Origin: Schistocerca nitens
Lineage: Eukaryota; Arthropoda; Insecta; Orthoptera; Acrididae
Direction of reading: 5' to 3'
Assembly: GCF_023898315.1 (NCBI RefSeq)
Contig: NC_064619.1
Location: 507,194,594 to 507,258,593, forward strand
Length of the DNA: 64,000 nt
The position numbers were made by a program, and so were the translations under genes. Below the pieces are notes generated by a model. The model was not told the origin of the DNA. It did no database searches and saw nothing but the letters and a program-made list of their open reading frames with translations. Shown piece after piece: positions 43,917 to 56,653 of the stretch; the first letter of the stretch is position 1, and every line of letters begins with the position of its first letter.

Positions 43917-43932
43917 CTCCCTCCCTCCCTCT

Positions 43933-43984
<52 letters not shown>

Positions 43985-43992
43985 CTCTCTCT
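43917..43992 (+). repeat. CT-rich microsatellite
   Basis: ccctccctctcc blocks followed by about 26 CT units. Creates a spurious Arg-Glu open frame on the minus strand. Confidence 0.95.
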
Positions 43993-45890
43993 GTAGCTTG
44001 CGTGTAATTTGGTAACTGCAACATATGGAGTGCGAACTATATGTAATCAAGTTTCTTCAGATAGATGTGACAGACATAGAAATAACTACTTCACACAAAC
44101 GAAAAGTAGACAGCAATGGTTAGCTGTTTCTGGTTATACTCTGCTCCCAAGTTTGTTTCATATGTCCGCGCACTTTTAACATTGCTCCGAGAGAATAATA
44201 TGACATTCCTAGATTAATATACACTAAATTTCATGATACACTCAGGTTGCTGCAAGCCTTTCCCGTACTTTAGCGGCTGTGAGATCAGTTTCTCGGCTTA
44301 TATAACTGCGTTACTTGTCATGAGGCTGCGTCGATTAAGATTAGGCCTTTTCATTTCAGAAAATACTCTCAAATAATAGAAGTGAGAGGCTGCTGCCATT
44401 GGTGCTGAAACCTAGACCACGAAGACTGTCACAGTAAGAAGGATTATAATTTTTTGTTTCTATATTTAATGTTATTTTTTTATTTTTTATTAGAGGTGAT
44501 CGAAATGGGATTCTCAGAATATCTTCCGCTTTGTATGAGGAACGACGTTTCTTTTGACTTGAATATGAAATTATTAAAAAAGCAAATAAGTTATTAATAA
44601 CAATTACACAGGGATTAGTACAGTAATAATGAAACCAAAAACAAATCATACGACGATACCTAAATTCAGAGGGAATGAAATGATTAACATAAACGTATTC
44701 AAACAGCGGTCACGAGGAACAATAATGGAGGAGAAGGAAGAAATGACTATGATATTTGCTAAGCAAGGCAGTTTATTTCAATACAAGTTTCTGTAGATGA
44801 GGAGTAATGGAGTGATAGAAGCTGGTTAAGACTGGTACAAACATCGTGATAAAAACGTTAACATTCCGAATAACATTTCCATATACTTGTACATCTAACT
44901 GAAATGAGCTTCACTGAAACGACCTCGACTACAAATTGGATTCTCCATACATCCAATAACAATGAGGTATGTTCGAAGAAATTTATGCCCAGAGACGTAA
45001 AATGGAGGACTAAGTTTTAAGCGAAAAATCACTCTAGTAACCGTGTGAGATACATTTATTCCTCAGTTTAGCAGGGAAAAGTCACGACACATTATCTATT
45101 AATGGTATTAAATTTGAGCAAAGCAGTTTAAGATATTGATTACGCCATAATGTAAGTGCAATGATGACACACATCTTGTGTCGAACTGGAGCTGTCATTA
45201 GCGAGCAGTGATGCACTATTAGAGCCATCACAGAGTCCGTTATTAATCAACTCAGAGTTTTGAACTACTTCTCTTCCGAAAACCATAGACGTTATTGTGG
45301 GAACCATCCATTACAAACATTCTCGACGGAAGGCTTCGATGGAGAGATTAATTTAAAAACGGAATTACCTCCATTTTTGTGAATAATGCGATATTAAATA
45401 TAACGATGAATTTTAAATTTGGTTGGGAACGGTATACATAAACAATTACCGTCTAAACAACCTGCATTTTTTCGAAAGCGTCCTATGGACAAAAATGGGG
45501 AACGGTGGAGGCCTTCCCTTATCGAATACAGAAGATTGAGTATCTCTCACATACAATATTATATCGACAGCTCCTGATAGCCAAGGCCGACTTAACGAGA
45601 AACATGCGTGCTCACGTGTTATGCATTTGTAACTACACTACAGAAGTAGGGAACAGGAGTGTTGTGAGCCCGAGGAATCTGTGAAGGTTGCCCTAAAATA
45701 GCAAGTTTTACAGATTTCCCTGTCACAGATTGTAAAATGAATATTCGCGTATAATATTTGCTCTTTCATAATACAGAGGATTTTTAAAAATTTTTAAGTG
45801 TTACACCAGCAGATATTATCAGAAAATTAATAATTTTTCCTTCTCATACACGACCGTTCTAACCCCTCCCCGCTCCCCTCCGCTACTCTT
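43993..45890. other. Unassigned AT-rich DNA
   Basis: 1.9 kb with no recognised repeat or coding region. Confidence 0.4.
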
Positions 45891-45900
45891 ACTCTCTCCC

Positions 45901-45941
<41 letters not shown>

Positions 45942-46020
45942 CCTCCCTCCCTCCCTCCCTCTCTCTCTCCCCCCCTCCCTCTCTCTCTCCCCGTCTCTCG
46001 CCATTCCCCCTTCTCTGTCC
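45891..46020 (+). repeat. CT-rich microsatellite cluster
   Basis: CT repeats, ccct repeats and C-runs; again produces spurious Arg-Glu/Gly-Arg-Glu frames on the minus strand. Confidence 0.95.
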
Positions 46021-47078
46021 TTCATGAGACTGCAGCCATTGCGGTGCTGATAGCGACACCTCAGCGCTGTTTCTAGGGATGCGGAGCCACCGCTGACCGG
46101 TATGTAATACTGTTGACGCAGCATTCCGGTTCACAGAGGCATGCGCCGTTCACAGCCAGCCGACGATCGCGGCACCACTGGCCGCGGAGCGTGTTCTATT
46201 CCAGACCTCATTGCTTCAGCCACCCACGGAAGGAATCAAAACTCTGTTCTAGTTTCGGAGAATCAGAACACAAGAAGAGTGAGGCATCCTGAGCTTGATA
46301 TACAAGGATATATTTGCTGAGGATGGTGATACAACAGTTAAATATGGACGTTTTAAGCTCAGTATCCACCTTCTCACTTGAAAAATTCTGCAGAAAATAA
46401 TGATCGGATTTACTGAACACTTATTGACAAATCGGAAACTTTTACAATGAAATTTGACATTGTCAAATTGTATCACATTATGAACTTTGAAAAAATATTT
46501 TCTTGTTCGCAGTTTCCATGGTCGCGTTGGCTGGACCTAGAAATTACAGGTTTCGACTCTTGAAGTCCTCATCAGAACCAGTACCTTTGTTACAACATGC
46601 TGTGTATGTAGACACACATGGGACACAGCACGGTCTGCAGAGGTCGCCAACAGACAAACACTCTCCTCTCCAGGAACCACCCTCTTCCGATCCGTCTACA
46701 TATAGATAGCGCTCATTAAAAGAAAAAAAAAAAGCCGCAGATAGTACCGGTACCAGAAGCTACTTTCTGCATAGGTCAGGAAGTTCGCAAATAGACGTCC
46801 TTTCTCCCTACGTGGATGCAGACATGCTGCTGCACTTGGACAATTGCCGACAGCTCATTCCAATTCATCGACAGTGCCAGCTGCAGATAAACAGTACAAC
46901 TCGAGAGCTGTCGCCAGCCTACACGAATTATCAGTTTCCGCCGTTACAGTTACCTACCATTAACGACTGATGGTCGGACAGTAGAGTTTCGAAGTAATAT
47001 TCACGTACGAGAGTCTGAACGATGACTGTTACCCACAATAGGTCAGTTTAAGCTTATATTGGTTACATAGTTCTCTTT
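46021..47078. other. Unassigned DNA with one hammerhead-like motif
   Basis: At 46549-46575 the minus strand carries CTGATGAGGACTTC followed by AAGAGTCGAAACC. No coding region recognised. Confidence 0.4.
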
Positions 47079-48420
47079 CACGGTGATGACGGAAAAAATC
47101 CCAACACCAGGAAGGAGTTGTGCAACATAAACGGAAGTTGGTAGGCGTGTTACTACATCTGAAAGACAAAGTTTACTCGTATTTCGACCCAGTAGCACCT
47201 ATGAGGTTGCAAAAATACACGCTATCACGGTTGTAGTGTCAGTTACATTTGAGGTTGGACGTGGTGAGTTAATCTTAGTTAAAGATACCTTTAAGGCGAC
47301 AAAGACCCCATTTCCAACACATACGTGCATTTGATCGTAATGGGGCTACGAGAAGCTGGATATTCCTTTTGCGATATTGCAGAAGGACTTGACAGGAATG
47401 TAGCCACTGTACGTGACTGCTGGCAGTAGTGGTCACGGGAATATACGGTCGCAAGAAGACCGATCTGGGGACGGTCACAGCAGCAGTAATTTGAGCAGCA
47501 GTTGGCACCTTCGTGACACTATAAATTATTACAAATCGGCAGCCAGATGCCCTCTAGCGTGCACTCTACTGACTGCAAACCACCACCATTTGCGACTTCT
47601 GTAGCGTCAAGCTAGAGCTCGTTGGAGGGTAGGTTTGCGGCCTGCTGTATTTTCTGATGAAATGTGATTCTGACTCGGTCCCAGTTCAAATGGTTCAAAT
47701 GGCTCTGAGCACTATGCGACTTAACTTCTGAGGTCATCAGTCGCCTAGAACTTAGAACTAATTAAACCTAACTAACCTAAGGACATCACACACATCCATG
47801 CCCGAGGCAGGATTCGAACCTTCGACCGTAGACTCGGTCCCAGTAATAGCAATGTTTAGGTTAGAAGGAGATCATTTGAGGGCCTGTAATCAATCTGTCT
47901 GCGTGCTCGGCACTTTGGATCTATACAGGGAGTTGTGATCTGGGGTCCGACTTAATATGACAGTAGGAGCACTTTTGTTACACCCCGTGCACCTCAAATG
48001 CAAATTGGGAGGTCAATCTAGTAGTTCGATCTGTTGTGGTGCCATTCATGAACAGCAGTCCAGGGGGTGTTCTCCAACAGTATAACGTTCGTCCTTCTAC
48101 CTCTGTTGCAACCCAAAGTTACAGGTTATCGACAACTGCCTTGGCCTGATCGATCTGTCTCCCATCGATCACATGTCAGACATTATCGGACGGTATTAAC
48201 CGCTCCTATGTTGACCGACCAACTGGAACAGGCATGGATCTCCGTTCCACAAACTGACTTACGGTGCTTGTACAATGCAACTCATACACGTTTGGAAGCT
48301 TGCATTCAACATTCTGGCGGTTATTCCGGTTATTAATGTACCAGCATTTCACATTTTCAACAGCTTACCTCGCTCTTTCATTAACCTATGATACTGTAAT
48401 TTTATTCACTTAAATATGTT
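47079..48420 (+). pseudogene. Tc1-like transposon remnant (family F relative), split by a SINE
   Basis: The left end looks like a Tc1 terminus (cacggtgatgacggaaaaaatcccaac). Plus-strand frames give the HTH region near 47340-47430 (GYSFCDIAEGLDRNVATVRDCWQ), a degraded first-Asp region near 47640, and the C-terminal frame 48067-48336 with LPWPDRSVSHRSHV. In that last stretch the Pro-Asp and Glu positions of SPDLSPIEHV are altered. It ends ACIQHSGGYSGY, like the family F end. The second Asp is not seen. Right terminus not located. Confidence 0.78.
47672..47844 (-). repeat. SINE-A copy 12, 5'-truncated, with 14-bp target-site duplication
   Basis: SINE at 47686-47830; the head beyond the B box is missing (ends ccttcgaccgta). 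Perfect flanking gactcggtcccagt repeats at 47672-47685 and 47831-47844. Confidence 0.95.
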
Positions 48421-50404
48421 ACCCAGATATATGTGTAAGATGGTCTTTTTTGTTGATGTTATTGGATGTATTGATAATTGTAAAGGAAAATAATATATTT
48501 GAAGAATTGTGGTAAGAAACAGTTGTTAGGCAACAGTAATTGTGTCTGCGATGGCAGCACTGTGGAGTCGTAGAATCTTTGACGGTCGGTAGTGAAAAGC
48601 TGTGTGCAGCACGCGGGGGATCGTTGAGTGCACGTTGATAACGCGCACTTTTGGAACTACGTGACTTGCAGATTTATTAGGAGGAGGAATGACTTCTCAG
48701 AACAATGGTTGAATAGCATACGGCCGTAAGAAAGGTTCTGAAATGAAGAAGAAGGTATTATTTGATGAGGTAAAACGTTTATTTCTATTTGTGTAAACTG
48801 GTGTAGTTGGTCCACTTCACCCTCGTCAGAGTCGAGTTTTTGATAGTTATTCTACTGATCGATCATCTGAGTTAATTTACTGTACTTTGGAAGTTATTAG
48901 ATTAAATGAATTTTCATATTAGAGTCTATAATCGTTTTCTTTGATATGTTCTTTCCTAACTGAAATTTCAGTACCAATGTTGAGTCATGTCTTTCATTGA
49001 CATTCTGTGCTAATTTCCCTGGACCAACTGTAGTTGGTTTTTAGCAGTATTTGTTTATTTGCGGAGTCTCACTGTTTTACTGTTTCTGCCAGTACTTCAC
49101 TTTGCTGCTAAGATTCATAATACGAAATTGTTTCGTTTCCGTTGCACAATGTAGGTTCTGTCAGTTTCCTTATTTTACCGGGGCCATATTTCAGTGCATA
49201 AATTTTGTCGTGTTTCAGGTTACATTCGTATACAAGTCGAAATTACTGTTTTTTTTTATATAGTTAGGTATTTTTTGGAAGAGTTCGCACTGACCAAGTC
49301 TACTGGGCTTGAGATCATTGTTTTACTTATTTATTTGCTTATGAATGAAATGAGTTTTCACACGCACAGGATTCTTTTCAATTTCGTGTAAGTGATGTGG
49401 CTTTGAGCTCGGTAGCACATTTAGGTTGTCAGTTCACATTCCCATTTTTGTGTTCACGATAACACACACACAAGTATAGGTCACCCACTCACATATGCAT
49501 TATCGAAACTTCATTAGTTTAGATTAATTACTTTTTGATGCTGCGATTTTTTGTCCGTTAGTGTATTAAACTAGTGTTACTACTCATAATTCATCACTCA
49601 AAGCTGGGTACATAACTGTGTCTTATTTTAGTAAATTTTAATTATTTGCTTCATTGTGGATTGCCCATTTTACTTGTGTGTTATACCACACTCTGATCAC
49701 ATCACTTGCTAGCGTGTGAGCCAGGAACCTGATACAGAAACCATTTTCGCTTCATTCTACATTGGGCGTTGATAAATATAACACAACATTAACATGTTCA
49801 AGCCCCATTTTAGTGTCTTGACAGCAACTGCAGGCGGTCCACACAAAGCATCGAGGAACTGTATGATTAAAAGCGGAATCTTTTGCTCTCTGCATTTTGC
49901 ATTAAAGCGTATTGTGATACTTCCTACCGGCGAAAATAATTTTGTTCGGGAGCCAGTTTTGGGGATGACAGGTTGTGTGGTTGCGTTCGCTTAGGAGCTG
50001 GCGGAAAGCTGATATTGCTATCGGCGCTGACATCGCTACCTCACGCAGTTTGCTTGCAGACAGGCGTCACTCGACTTGACGGGGAGGAGCGGTGGTGTAG
50101 GCGGGTGTGACGGGAATGGGGGGGTCACGTGTGTGTGAGGGGGTAGGGCGTATCTCGTCAGGGTGGAGGCTGTCATCCTGGAAATGCCATTCATCAGCGT
50201 TGCGTCCCAACGAAGGACACGAGCGCGCATGTGCGTGGCCCAGTCTTCCCATTGTCAACGGGCAGTAGCCGAGCTCAGCGTCGCCGACCAACTCGGCGCA
50301 TTGAAACGCAACGACCTTGGCTTGTCGTTGGGATGAGAAAAGCTGCCCCGGTCAGAAGCCATTAACAAAGAAAGCACTCCCCTGATGATTAATAATCAAT
50401 ACCT
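48421..50404. other. Unassigned AT-rich DNA
   Basis: 2 kb without recognised elements. Around 49980-50300 composition becomes GC-richer (gggggtcacgtgtgtgtgagggggtaggg) with no known motif. Confidence 0.4.
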
Positions 50405-50405
50405 A

Positions 50406-51619
50406 CGAGGTGAGAAAAGTAATGATACGGACAACACTGCGAGCGATCTGCCAATGTTGCGTTGTTCTACTTGTGTAGATCGGTGTGTTCATCCCTTCCA
50501 AATGCTCAGTCCGAGTTTCAACTCCGTGCTGGCATCAAGTGATTTTTGAGTGCGCCATCAGTGACGTTGTGTTCTGCTCTGTGCTCCGAGAATGGAACAG
50601 CGGAATTTAGAGCAGTCTTATGCCATAATGTTTTGTATTAAACTTGAGGAATACGTGACCTTTGAATATCTGAGACAAGTCTACGGGGAACATTCCTCAA
50701 CAAGAGCGCCATTTTTGGAAGGCCAGGAAGACGTTGAAGAAGAAACTCACTCAGGCAGACCTCCAGCTTAAAAAACAACGAAAATTTCGAACATGAGTGT
50801 GCTCTTTTGATCTCAGGAAGACGTTTAACATAATAATGATAGGCGACCTATTAAAAATTCCGGGCGTACATAAAATTTTGACCAAAGTTTTGCACTTGCA
50901 AAAGTTTTGCGCCAAAATAGTGCCGAAAAACCTGACAACTGTGCAGAAGGACAATCGAAAAACTGTGCACGAATGATTCATTTGAGCAGCCACATGCAAT
51001 GAATCCTGGATTTTAGAGTACGATCCTGAGACAGAGCGGCAGAGTCAGGAGTGGCACACTGAGACTTGCTCGACCAGAAAAACGATCGAATGAGCAAATC
51101 GACAATCAAAGCGATGCTGATTTCCTTTTTCGACGGAAAGGGTACCGTGCATAAATAATTTGTTCCCCCAGGACGAACCGTCAACAAAGTGTTCTTGAAA
51201 GGCTCAGGAAAAGGGTGAATCGAGTAAGACCGGACTTTGGAGACAAGTGGATGCCTTAACTCGACAAGCGCGTCATGTCACACGCTCACTTCCATTGCGA
51301 ATTTTTTTACCTCAGAAGGCATACCTGCTGTACCTGTTCACATGATCTGAGTCCTTGTAATGTTTTTCTTTTCCCAAAATTGAGAAATGTCTTAAAAGGA
51401 CGTCGTTTTCAAACTACGGGTAACATTGAAAAGAATGTGACCGACATTTTAAAAGTCCTACCAGTTGAAGCATTTCAGCACTGCTACCAAGACTGGGAAC
51501 GACAACTCCGCCTGGCATATAGCTGCCGAAGCGAACTACTTTGAAAGGGGTAATACTGTTCATTTCAAAAAATTAAAACTTTGAAAGATTAGAAGTCAGT
51601 CTCCTTTTCTCACACACCG
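50406..51619 (+). pseudogene. mariner element and transposase relic
   Basis: The left end cgaggtgagaaaagtaatgat follows TA; the right end, reverse-complemented, reads cggtgtgtgagaaaaggag. The transposase starts at the ATG at 50592 (YAIMFCIKLEEYVTFEYLRQVYGE), then loses frame many times. Recognisable later parts are FFDGKGTV near 51130 and SPCNVFLFPKLRNVLKG near 51350-51400, where Asn replaces the third catalytic Asp. The C-terminal CYQDWERQL ends with a stop at 51544. Clearly older than the copy at 13921-14826. Confidence 0.82.
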
Positions 51620-51928
51620 CCTGACCCACTGAAACATCGGAAATGGAAACCGGTTAACACACCACAAAAATAAAGATCATTTGAGAACTGGACTGATTGT
51701 TTTCGTTACATTAAGATACAAGATTACTAGTGTTCCAATAATAAGTTCAATTTTTTATTTTCCAAGCTATCGGAACTGCATGTTGGGAAAGCTATGATGC
51801 CCTATATTCTGGATATATCGTAAAATCCAGCTTTTTATTCTTATTGGTGTTCCTGCGGACGCTGCCACTCAGCAGATTCAGTAGACGCTGGTGGAAAAGA
51901 AAGCTAAATAATGTTCACAAGTCGCGCG

Positions 51929-52093
51929 GAATGGCCGCGCGTTTACAGGCGCCATGTCACTAATTGCGCTGCCCCTTCCGCCGGAGGTTCGAATCCTCCC
52001 TCGGGCATGGGTGTGTGTGTGTTGTTCTTAGCCTAAGTTAGTTAAAGCAGTGTGTAAGTCTACGGACCGATGACCTCTGCAGTTTGGTCCCTT
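51929..52093 (+). repeat. SINE-B copy 2
   Basis: Head with B box ggaggttcgaatcc, then ctcgggcatgggtgtgtgtgtg, and tail ggaccgatgacctctgcagtttggtccctta. Same family as 12129-12313, with a differently diverged A-box region. Confidence 0.88.
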
Positions 52094-53776
52094 AGAAAAT
52101 CATACACATTTCAACATTTTAATGTTCACCTCTGAAGCCGTTATCCTCTTTCGTTTCTGTCTTGAACAATAACCCAGGATGGATTTTAGTTTCATGTGCG
52201 AAACTGGGACAATTCCGTTTCACAATTTTACAGTACATTACTGAATCTGTGCACAGTGAGCCAAGTCGCTTCAAAACCTGGACGTGATAAAAAATGGATA
52301 TCAAACCCAATGGAATTTTGTCTTTTTTTTCTAGATTTTTGTGGTTGGTGATTGCGAATGCGGATTCTATGTCTAAAATACAAAATACAACATGGCGAAA
52401 CTAATACGGTGGATCGAAAATTTTAAATTTAGTGTATTTTAGTGGCATATCGTTTAAGAGGTATTCTGAGGTCGATGGTAACGAATGATAAGTAGGATTT
52501 ACCGTATTTCAATCTTTTATTCGGTGTTTTAACGTTTTCAATCGAAATCTTAGTAACATTCGTCGCTTGCACTATACCAGGTATCAGAAGGGTCGCTAAT
52601 GGTTTGTCCACTGGGAGATGGTTCGAAAGCAGATCTTTTGCCTCACATGGCATCTGTTTATCTTCTTCATTTGTCATTTTCTGGAAGCTCGAGATGAGTA
52701 GATTGCAAAAAGGCACAAGCCAATTGAATACGTCATGCATCGTTCTCTCACGAGAATATTTGCACGTACTATCTTCTCGGTAACGCCGGATGTCTTTACG
52801 AGTCATTCCATGTTGTAAATTTAATATTATCACACCAATACAGGGTCGTAAATGTTGAAATGAACGATAGTGCGAACGCGGACGGTATTCGCCAAAAATA
52901 CAATTGATCCATCCAACAACCGTTTGCTGAAAATGTCAAATAGGTCGCATTTCCGTTCAGCCTAGTTCCACCTCATCCACAGTTCTCTCAAAATTAATGG
53001 CAACTACTTTTCATCAGTCAGCTGAAACGAACTGCCTACGTCCTTAGACGATTTTGACCAGAGGCGACTTGACTGTCAGTATCTGCTGCCCATACACCAC
53101 GCAGAAAGTCAAATATCAGCCTATGTGTGTAGCTTTTTTTATGGGATCTGGGTGCTGAAAAAGAAACCAAACATAAATCACAGAGCTTGCCAGAAAATAT
53201 TCTTTATCGATTAATTTTCATTTCAGTAATTAAGATATTATTTAATTGATTTTAATTAATTTATTAATTACAGCGCATTATTGAACAATTATTTCCACAG
53301 CATTGTACATTACTGCAGAATATTGCTCACTGTCGCACAACAATTGTGTGCCGTCTGGCACTGTCGCACGGTAGAAATATGACCGTCCTTTAAAAAGTGC
53401 AAATACGAGCACGCAAATACGTTCCGTTAACTATACTATCTAGGTAGTGGGATAGCTGTTTACGAAAGTGGAGCCCGCAGAGGAAATTTTGTAGTCAAAG
53501 ATTTCGGATAACATCAGTAGTAGTTCAGTTATTAGTCGATATACATTATTAGACTGATAAAAGATGTCATGGACATACCATCAGGAGTTCTGCCTATGTT
53601 ATTTTATAGCAACAACCCAGCAGAATCGCCATCATACAAACACGGCACACAATTGATATTTGAAAACTGTGCCGCTGTCCGATTCACTGCCTACTGCCAA
53701 CTGTCACGGAACGTACCATACATATTTGTGACTGGAATGCCACCACAGCATTGGACATGTACGAAACAATATTTCT
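52094..53776. other. Unassigned DNA with an unknown 134-codon frame
   Basis: The minus-strand frame 52429-52833 (134 codons, starting MIILNLQHGMTRKD) has a natural-looking composition but no domain I recognise. The rest is AT-rich without known repeats. Confidence 0.35.
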
Positions 53777-53974
53777 GGCCGGCCGAAGTGGCCGTGCGGT
53801 TAAAGGCGCTGCAGTCTGGAACCGCAAGACCGCTACGGTCGCAGGTTCGAATCCTGCCTTGGGCATAGATGTTTGTGATGTCCTTAGGTTAGTTAGGTTT
53901 AACTAGTTCTAAGTTCTAGGGGACTAATGACCTCAGCAGTTGAGTCCCATAGTGCTCAGAGCCATTTGAACCAA
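53777..53974 (+). repeat. SINE-A copy 13
   Basis: Plus orientation; head aagtggccgtgcggttaaaggc looks more like a tRNA-Leu D-arm than the other copies do. The body ends ctcagagccatttgaacca. No clear target-site duplication. Confidence 0.93.
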
Positions 53975-54595
53975 CTAAAGTCTGAACGCGTCCCTTTGTC
54001 AGTTTCTGTTCTGTAAAGATCTTGAAGCGAGGTGGTCCACAGTGTCTCTGTCAAAGAGTCATGGCAAGATACTCCCACTGCTACCTGTTGTCCAGTCCCG
54101 ACAGCGGTCGATAGATTCGACACAGCGTTCGGAGGATGGAATGTGTCCATCATTGTGGGCACTACACGCCATGCAGAACTGACCGACCATTTGTCTTTCC
54201 GACGTCAGCACTAGATTCGTAACAACCGATTCGTTTCACGAACCATAATCACTCGTTTTATGAATCGTGTAGCATTGTATGTAAAGTACACCTTCGATGG
54301 CTATCAGAGAGCGTGAATGGGAAAGAGAAGAGCACGTTTCTCGAAACGTCACACATTGCTAGAGCGTAAATCAAACAGCTATTTAACGATACGTTAATAG
54401 ATCCTCTACATGACAGACCAAACTAACATGCTGAGAGTAGTTGCTTGCTTATCGTTTGCACTGGTTAGCGGCGTTGGTGCCGCCTGCAAATGGCTTTCAC
54501 GATCCTATTGACGTGTTTCCTAGGTTTTACCTGAACAGTAATTTTTACATCAGTTTACATATTAAGACGGAAAAGCTATAAACCTGTTCATTATT
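53975..54595. other. Unassigned DNA
   Basis: Nothing recognised. Confidence 0.35.
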
Positions 54596-54794
54596 CAAAT
54601 GATTGAAATGGCTCTGAGCAGTATGGGACTTAACTTCTGAGGTCATTAGTCCCCTAGAGATTAGAACTACCTAAACCTAACCAACCTGAGGACATCACAC
54701 ACATCCATTCCCGAGGCAGGATTCGAACCTGCGACCGTAGCGGTCGCGCGGTTCTAGAGTGTAGCGCCTAGAACCGCTCGGCCACACCGGCCGG
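54596..54794 (-). repeat. SINE-A copy 14
   Basis: Full-length copy in minus orientation, caaatgattgaaatggctctg to ccacaccggccgg. Flanking duplication not convincing. Confidence 0.93.
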
Positions 54795-55346
54795 CTCCAT
54801 TTCTCATTTCAGTGCGTTATCCATCTAGGTATTCTGAAATACTGCGTTAATAATTTCTTCAAATCGAACAAATAATGGGTGAAAAAGTATACTTAGTACA
54901 TTTTTGATTCAACAAACATGCTGAGAACGACTAAAGTTCAAATATCTGCATTACATGTATTAATCATACTGCAATTTTAGCACATCCAGAAAAGCAGATG
55001 AGCTGTATTTTGAGAACTTGGTGTGATGTCCTGGTCAGAAATAAGTTAACGAGAAACGCAGTGAGAACTGAAACGACAGTTTGCTGAGAAGTGAGATCAA
55101 AACCTGGAACAGAGACAATAAACCTACTGTTCGTGTAATACAGTAAGTGATGACGCTTGAAGGCTAACGCATGGTCAAAGACGACTGGCGATAACCAAAC
55201 AAAATTTTTAGAAATAAGGATAGTTTGCTAAAAAATATCAAAATACATTAGAATTAAAAAATTCAGTTGTTTATTAGGGGTGTTTCAATACATCAAATCG
55301 ATAACTTTGGCGGAAAAGGAAAGGAATTAATTAGAAGCAAAGAGGT
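54795..55346. other. Unassigned AT-rich DNA
   Basis: Flank of the LTR retrotransposon; last four bases (aggt) are its target-site duplication. Confidence 0.4.
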
Positions 55347-56371
55347 TGTAACATTACGAGTCAAGATAGCTGTAACGGAACTTGAATAGCGTAAAGTTAT
55401 CGTTAAAAACGCACGCCGCGCGATTTGTTACGATTTGGTCGGTCATAATAATAGTAACATGCTTTTGAATACCATTAAAATATAACGGCGATACCTGTTT
55501 AGTGTTATTGGAAATAATATGTAGTAAATTAATGAGTAAGATAGCCGATCCTATAAGAAGAGGTAAAATTAGGCATATTAAGGTGTTTCGCTTTATATTG
55601 ACTAAGCCGATGATACGGCGTCTTTTTTTCCGTTTACACTTAGAAAAAAAAAAGTAAAGAAGTGCTAATTGTGCGTTGTGAAAAATATAGGGGCGAATTT
55701 TAAATAGCTACAGTGTATAATCAGACTAACAAATGGACATTCGGTTACGCGAAATAGCGGATAGCAAAGTGTGGTCATTAAACTGAGTACACATGCAGGG
55801 CGGTCAATTCCGGGATAAGTCTATTCGCATCTCACGAGGGACGCTGTACTGAGACCGTTTTTTTTTTTTTTAATTATATCGCGGAGAGCGGGCTTCAATT
55901 TACAAAAAGGAGAAAAGCTGTATCATTATCATTGACTGTTGGTGTCAAGCAACCAAAACTGTTCATCAAAGGGTTTCGGTGAATAAGTGGTGAATGCGAA
56001 ATGAAACTGTGAACGAAGTTATATTAAATAAAGCAGAAGAGACAAGACAGTTTGGTTGTATCTCTTATTATTCCATAAACTGTAACATTTCTTCTCGTTG
56101 TACGAAGCCATTATAGACGATCGTTATGACAATTTGCTTTGAAGGGATCTCGTTACGAGTTAAGTTTTGGGGACCTGGTCAAGAGGGGATAGTTCGTAGA
56201 TCCTAACTACTGCAGCTATTTTGGAATCAGGTGCTACCGTGACCGTTGTGTGTTGTCAATGGCTTAAGGTCATCATATTTCATGCTCTAAGATCGACGCG
56301 CCTTTCCTCTTGGTATAACGGTGTCTCACGGTAACAACGACAACGCCGACGGCGAAGGAAGATACGGTAGA
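55347..56371 (+). repeat. 5' long terminal repeat
   Basis: Begins tgtaacattacgag and ends gatacggtaga. It should hold the promoter and polyadenylation signal; an AATAAA at about 56027 lies within it. The T11-12 run near 55860 and A-runs near 55645 differ in length from the 3' LTR. Confidence 0.92.
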
Positions 56372-56373
56372 AG

Positions 56374-56391
56374 TGGCGCCCAACGTGGGGC
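56374..56391 (+). other. Primer binding site, tRNA-Lys type
   Basis: tggcgcccaacgtggggc, two bases after the LTR, is complementary to the 3' end of an insect tRNA-Lys (CUU) as I recall it. Primes minus-strand synthesis. Confidence 0.85.
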
Positions 56392-56653
56392 TCGATCGAG
56401 GAGGATTGCTGCATCGAGTCGAGTGTCATCCGGATTCACGAACCCTAGAGTTGGAAAATATTGTAGCAGCCTGTGAGTCTGTCCAATGAGAGAAGTATTC
56501 TTCAATAATCGCTAAAAGTGAGCGATACTACCAGGTATGATTAAAATAACAGTATAATTATAAAAAAAGGAAGTTGAGACTTATGATTTTGGTAGATAAA
56601 TATATATATAAATACATAGCGAAAATAAGTGTATGTCTGGGTAGTGAATAATC

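Noticed and set aside
43706..44050. Arg-Glu-rich protein on the minus strand (and 45819-46134)
   Set aside because: Translation of CT microsatellites.
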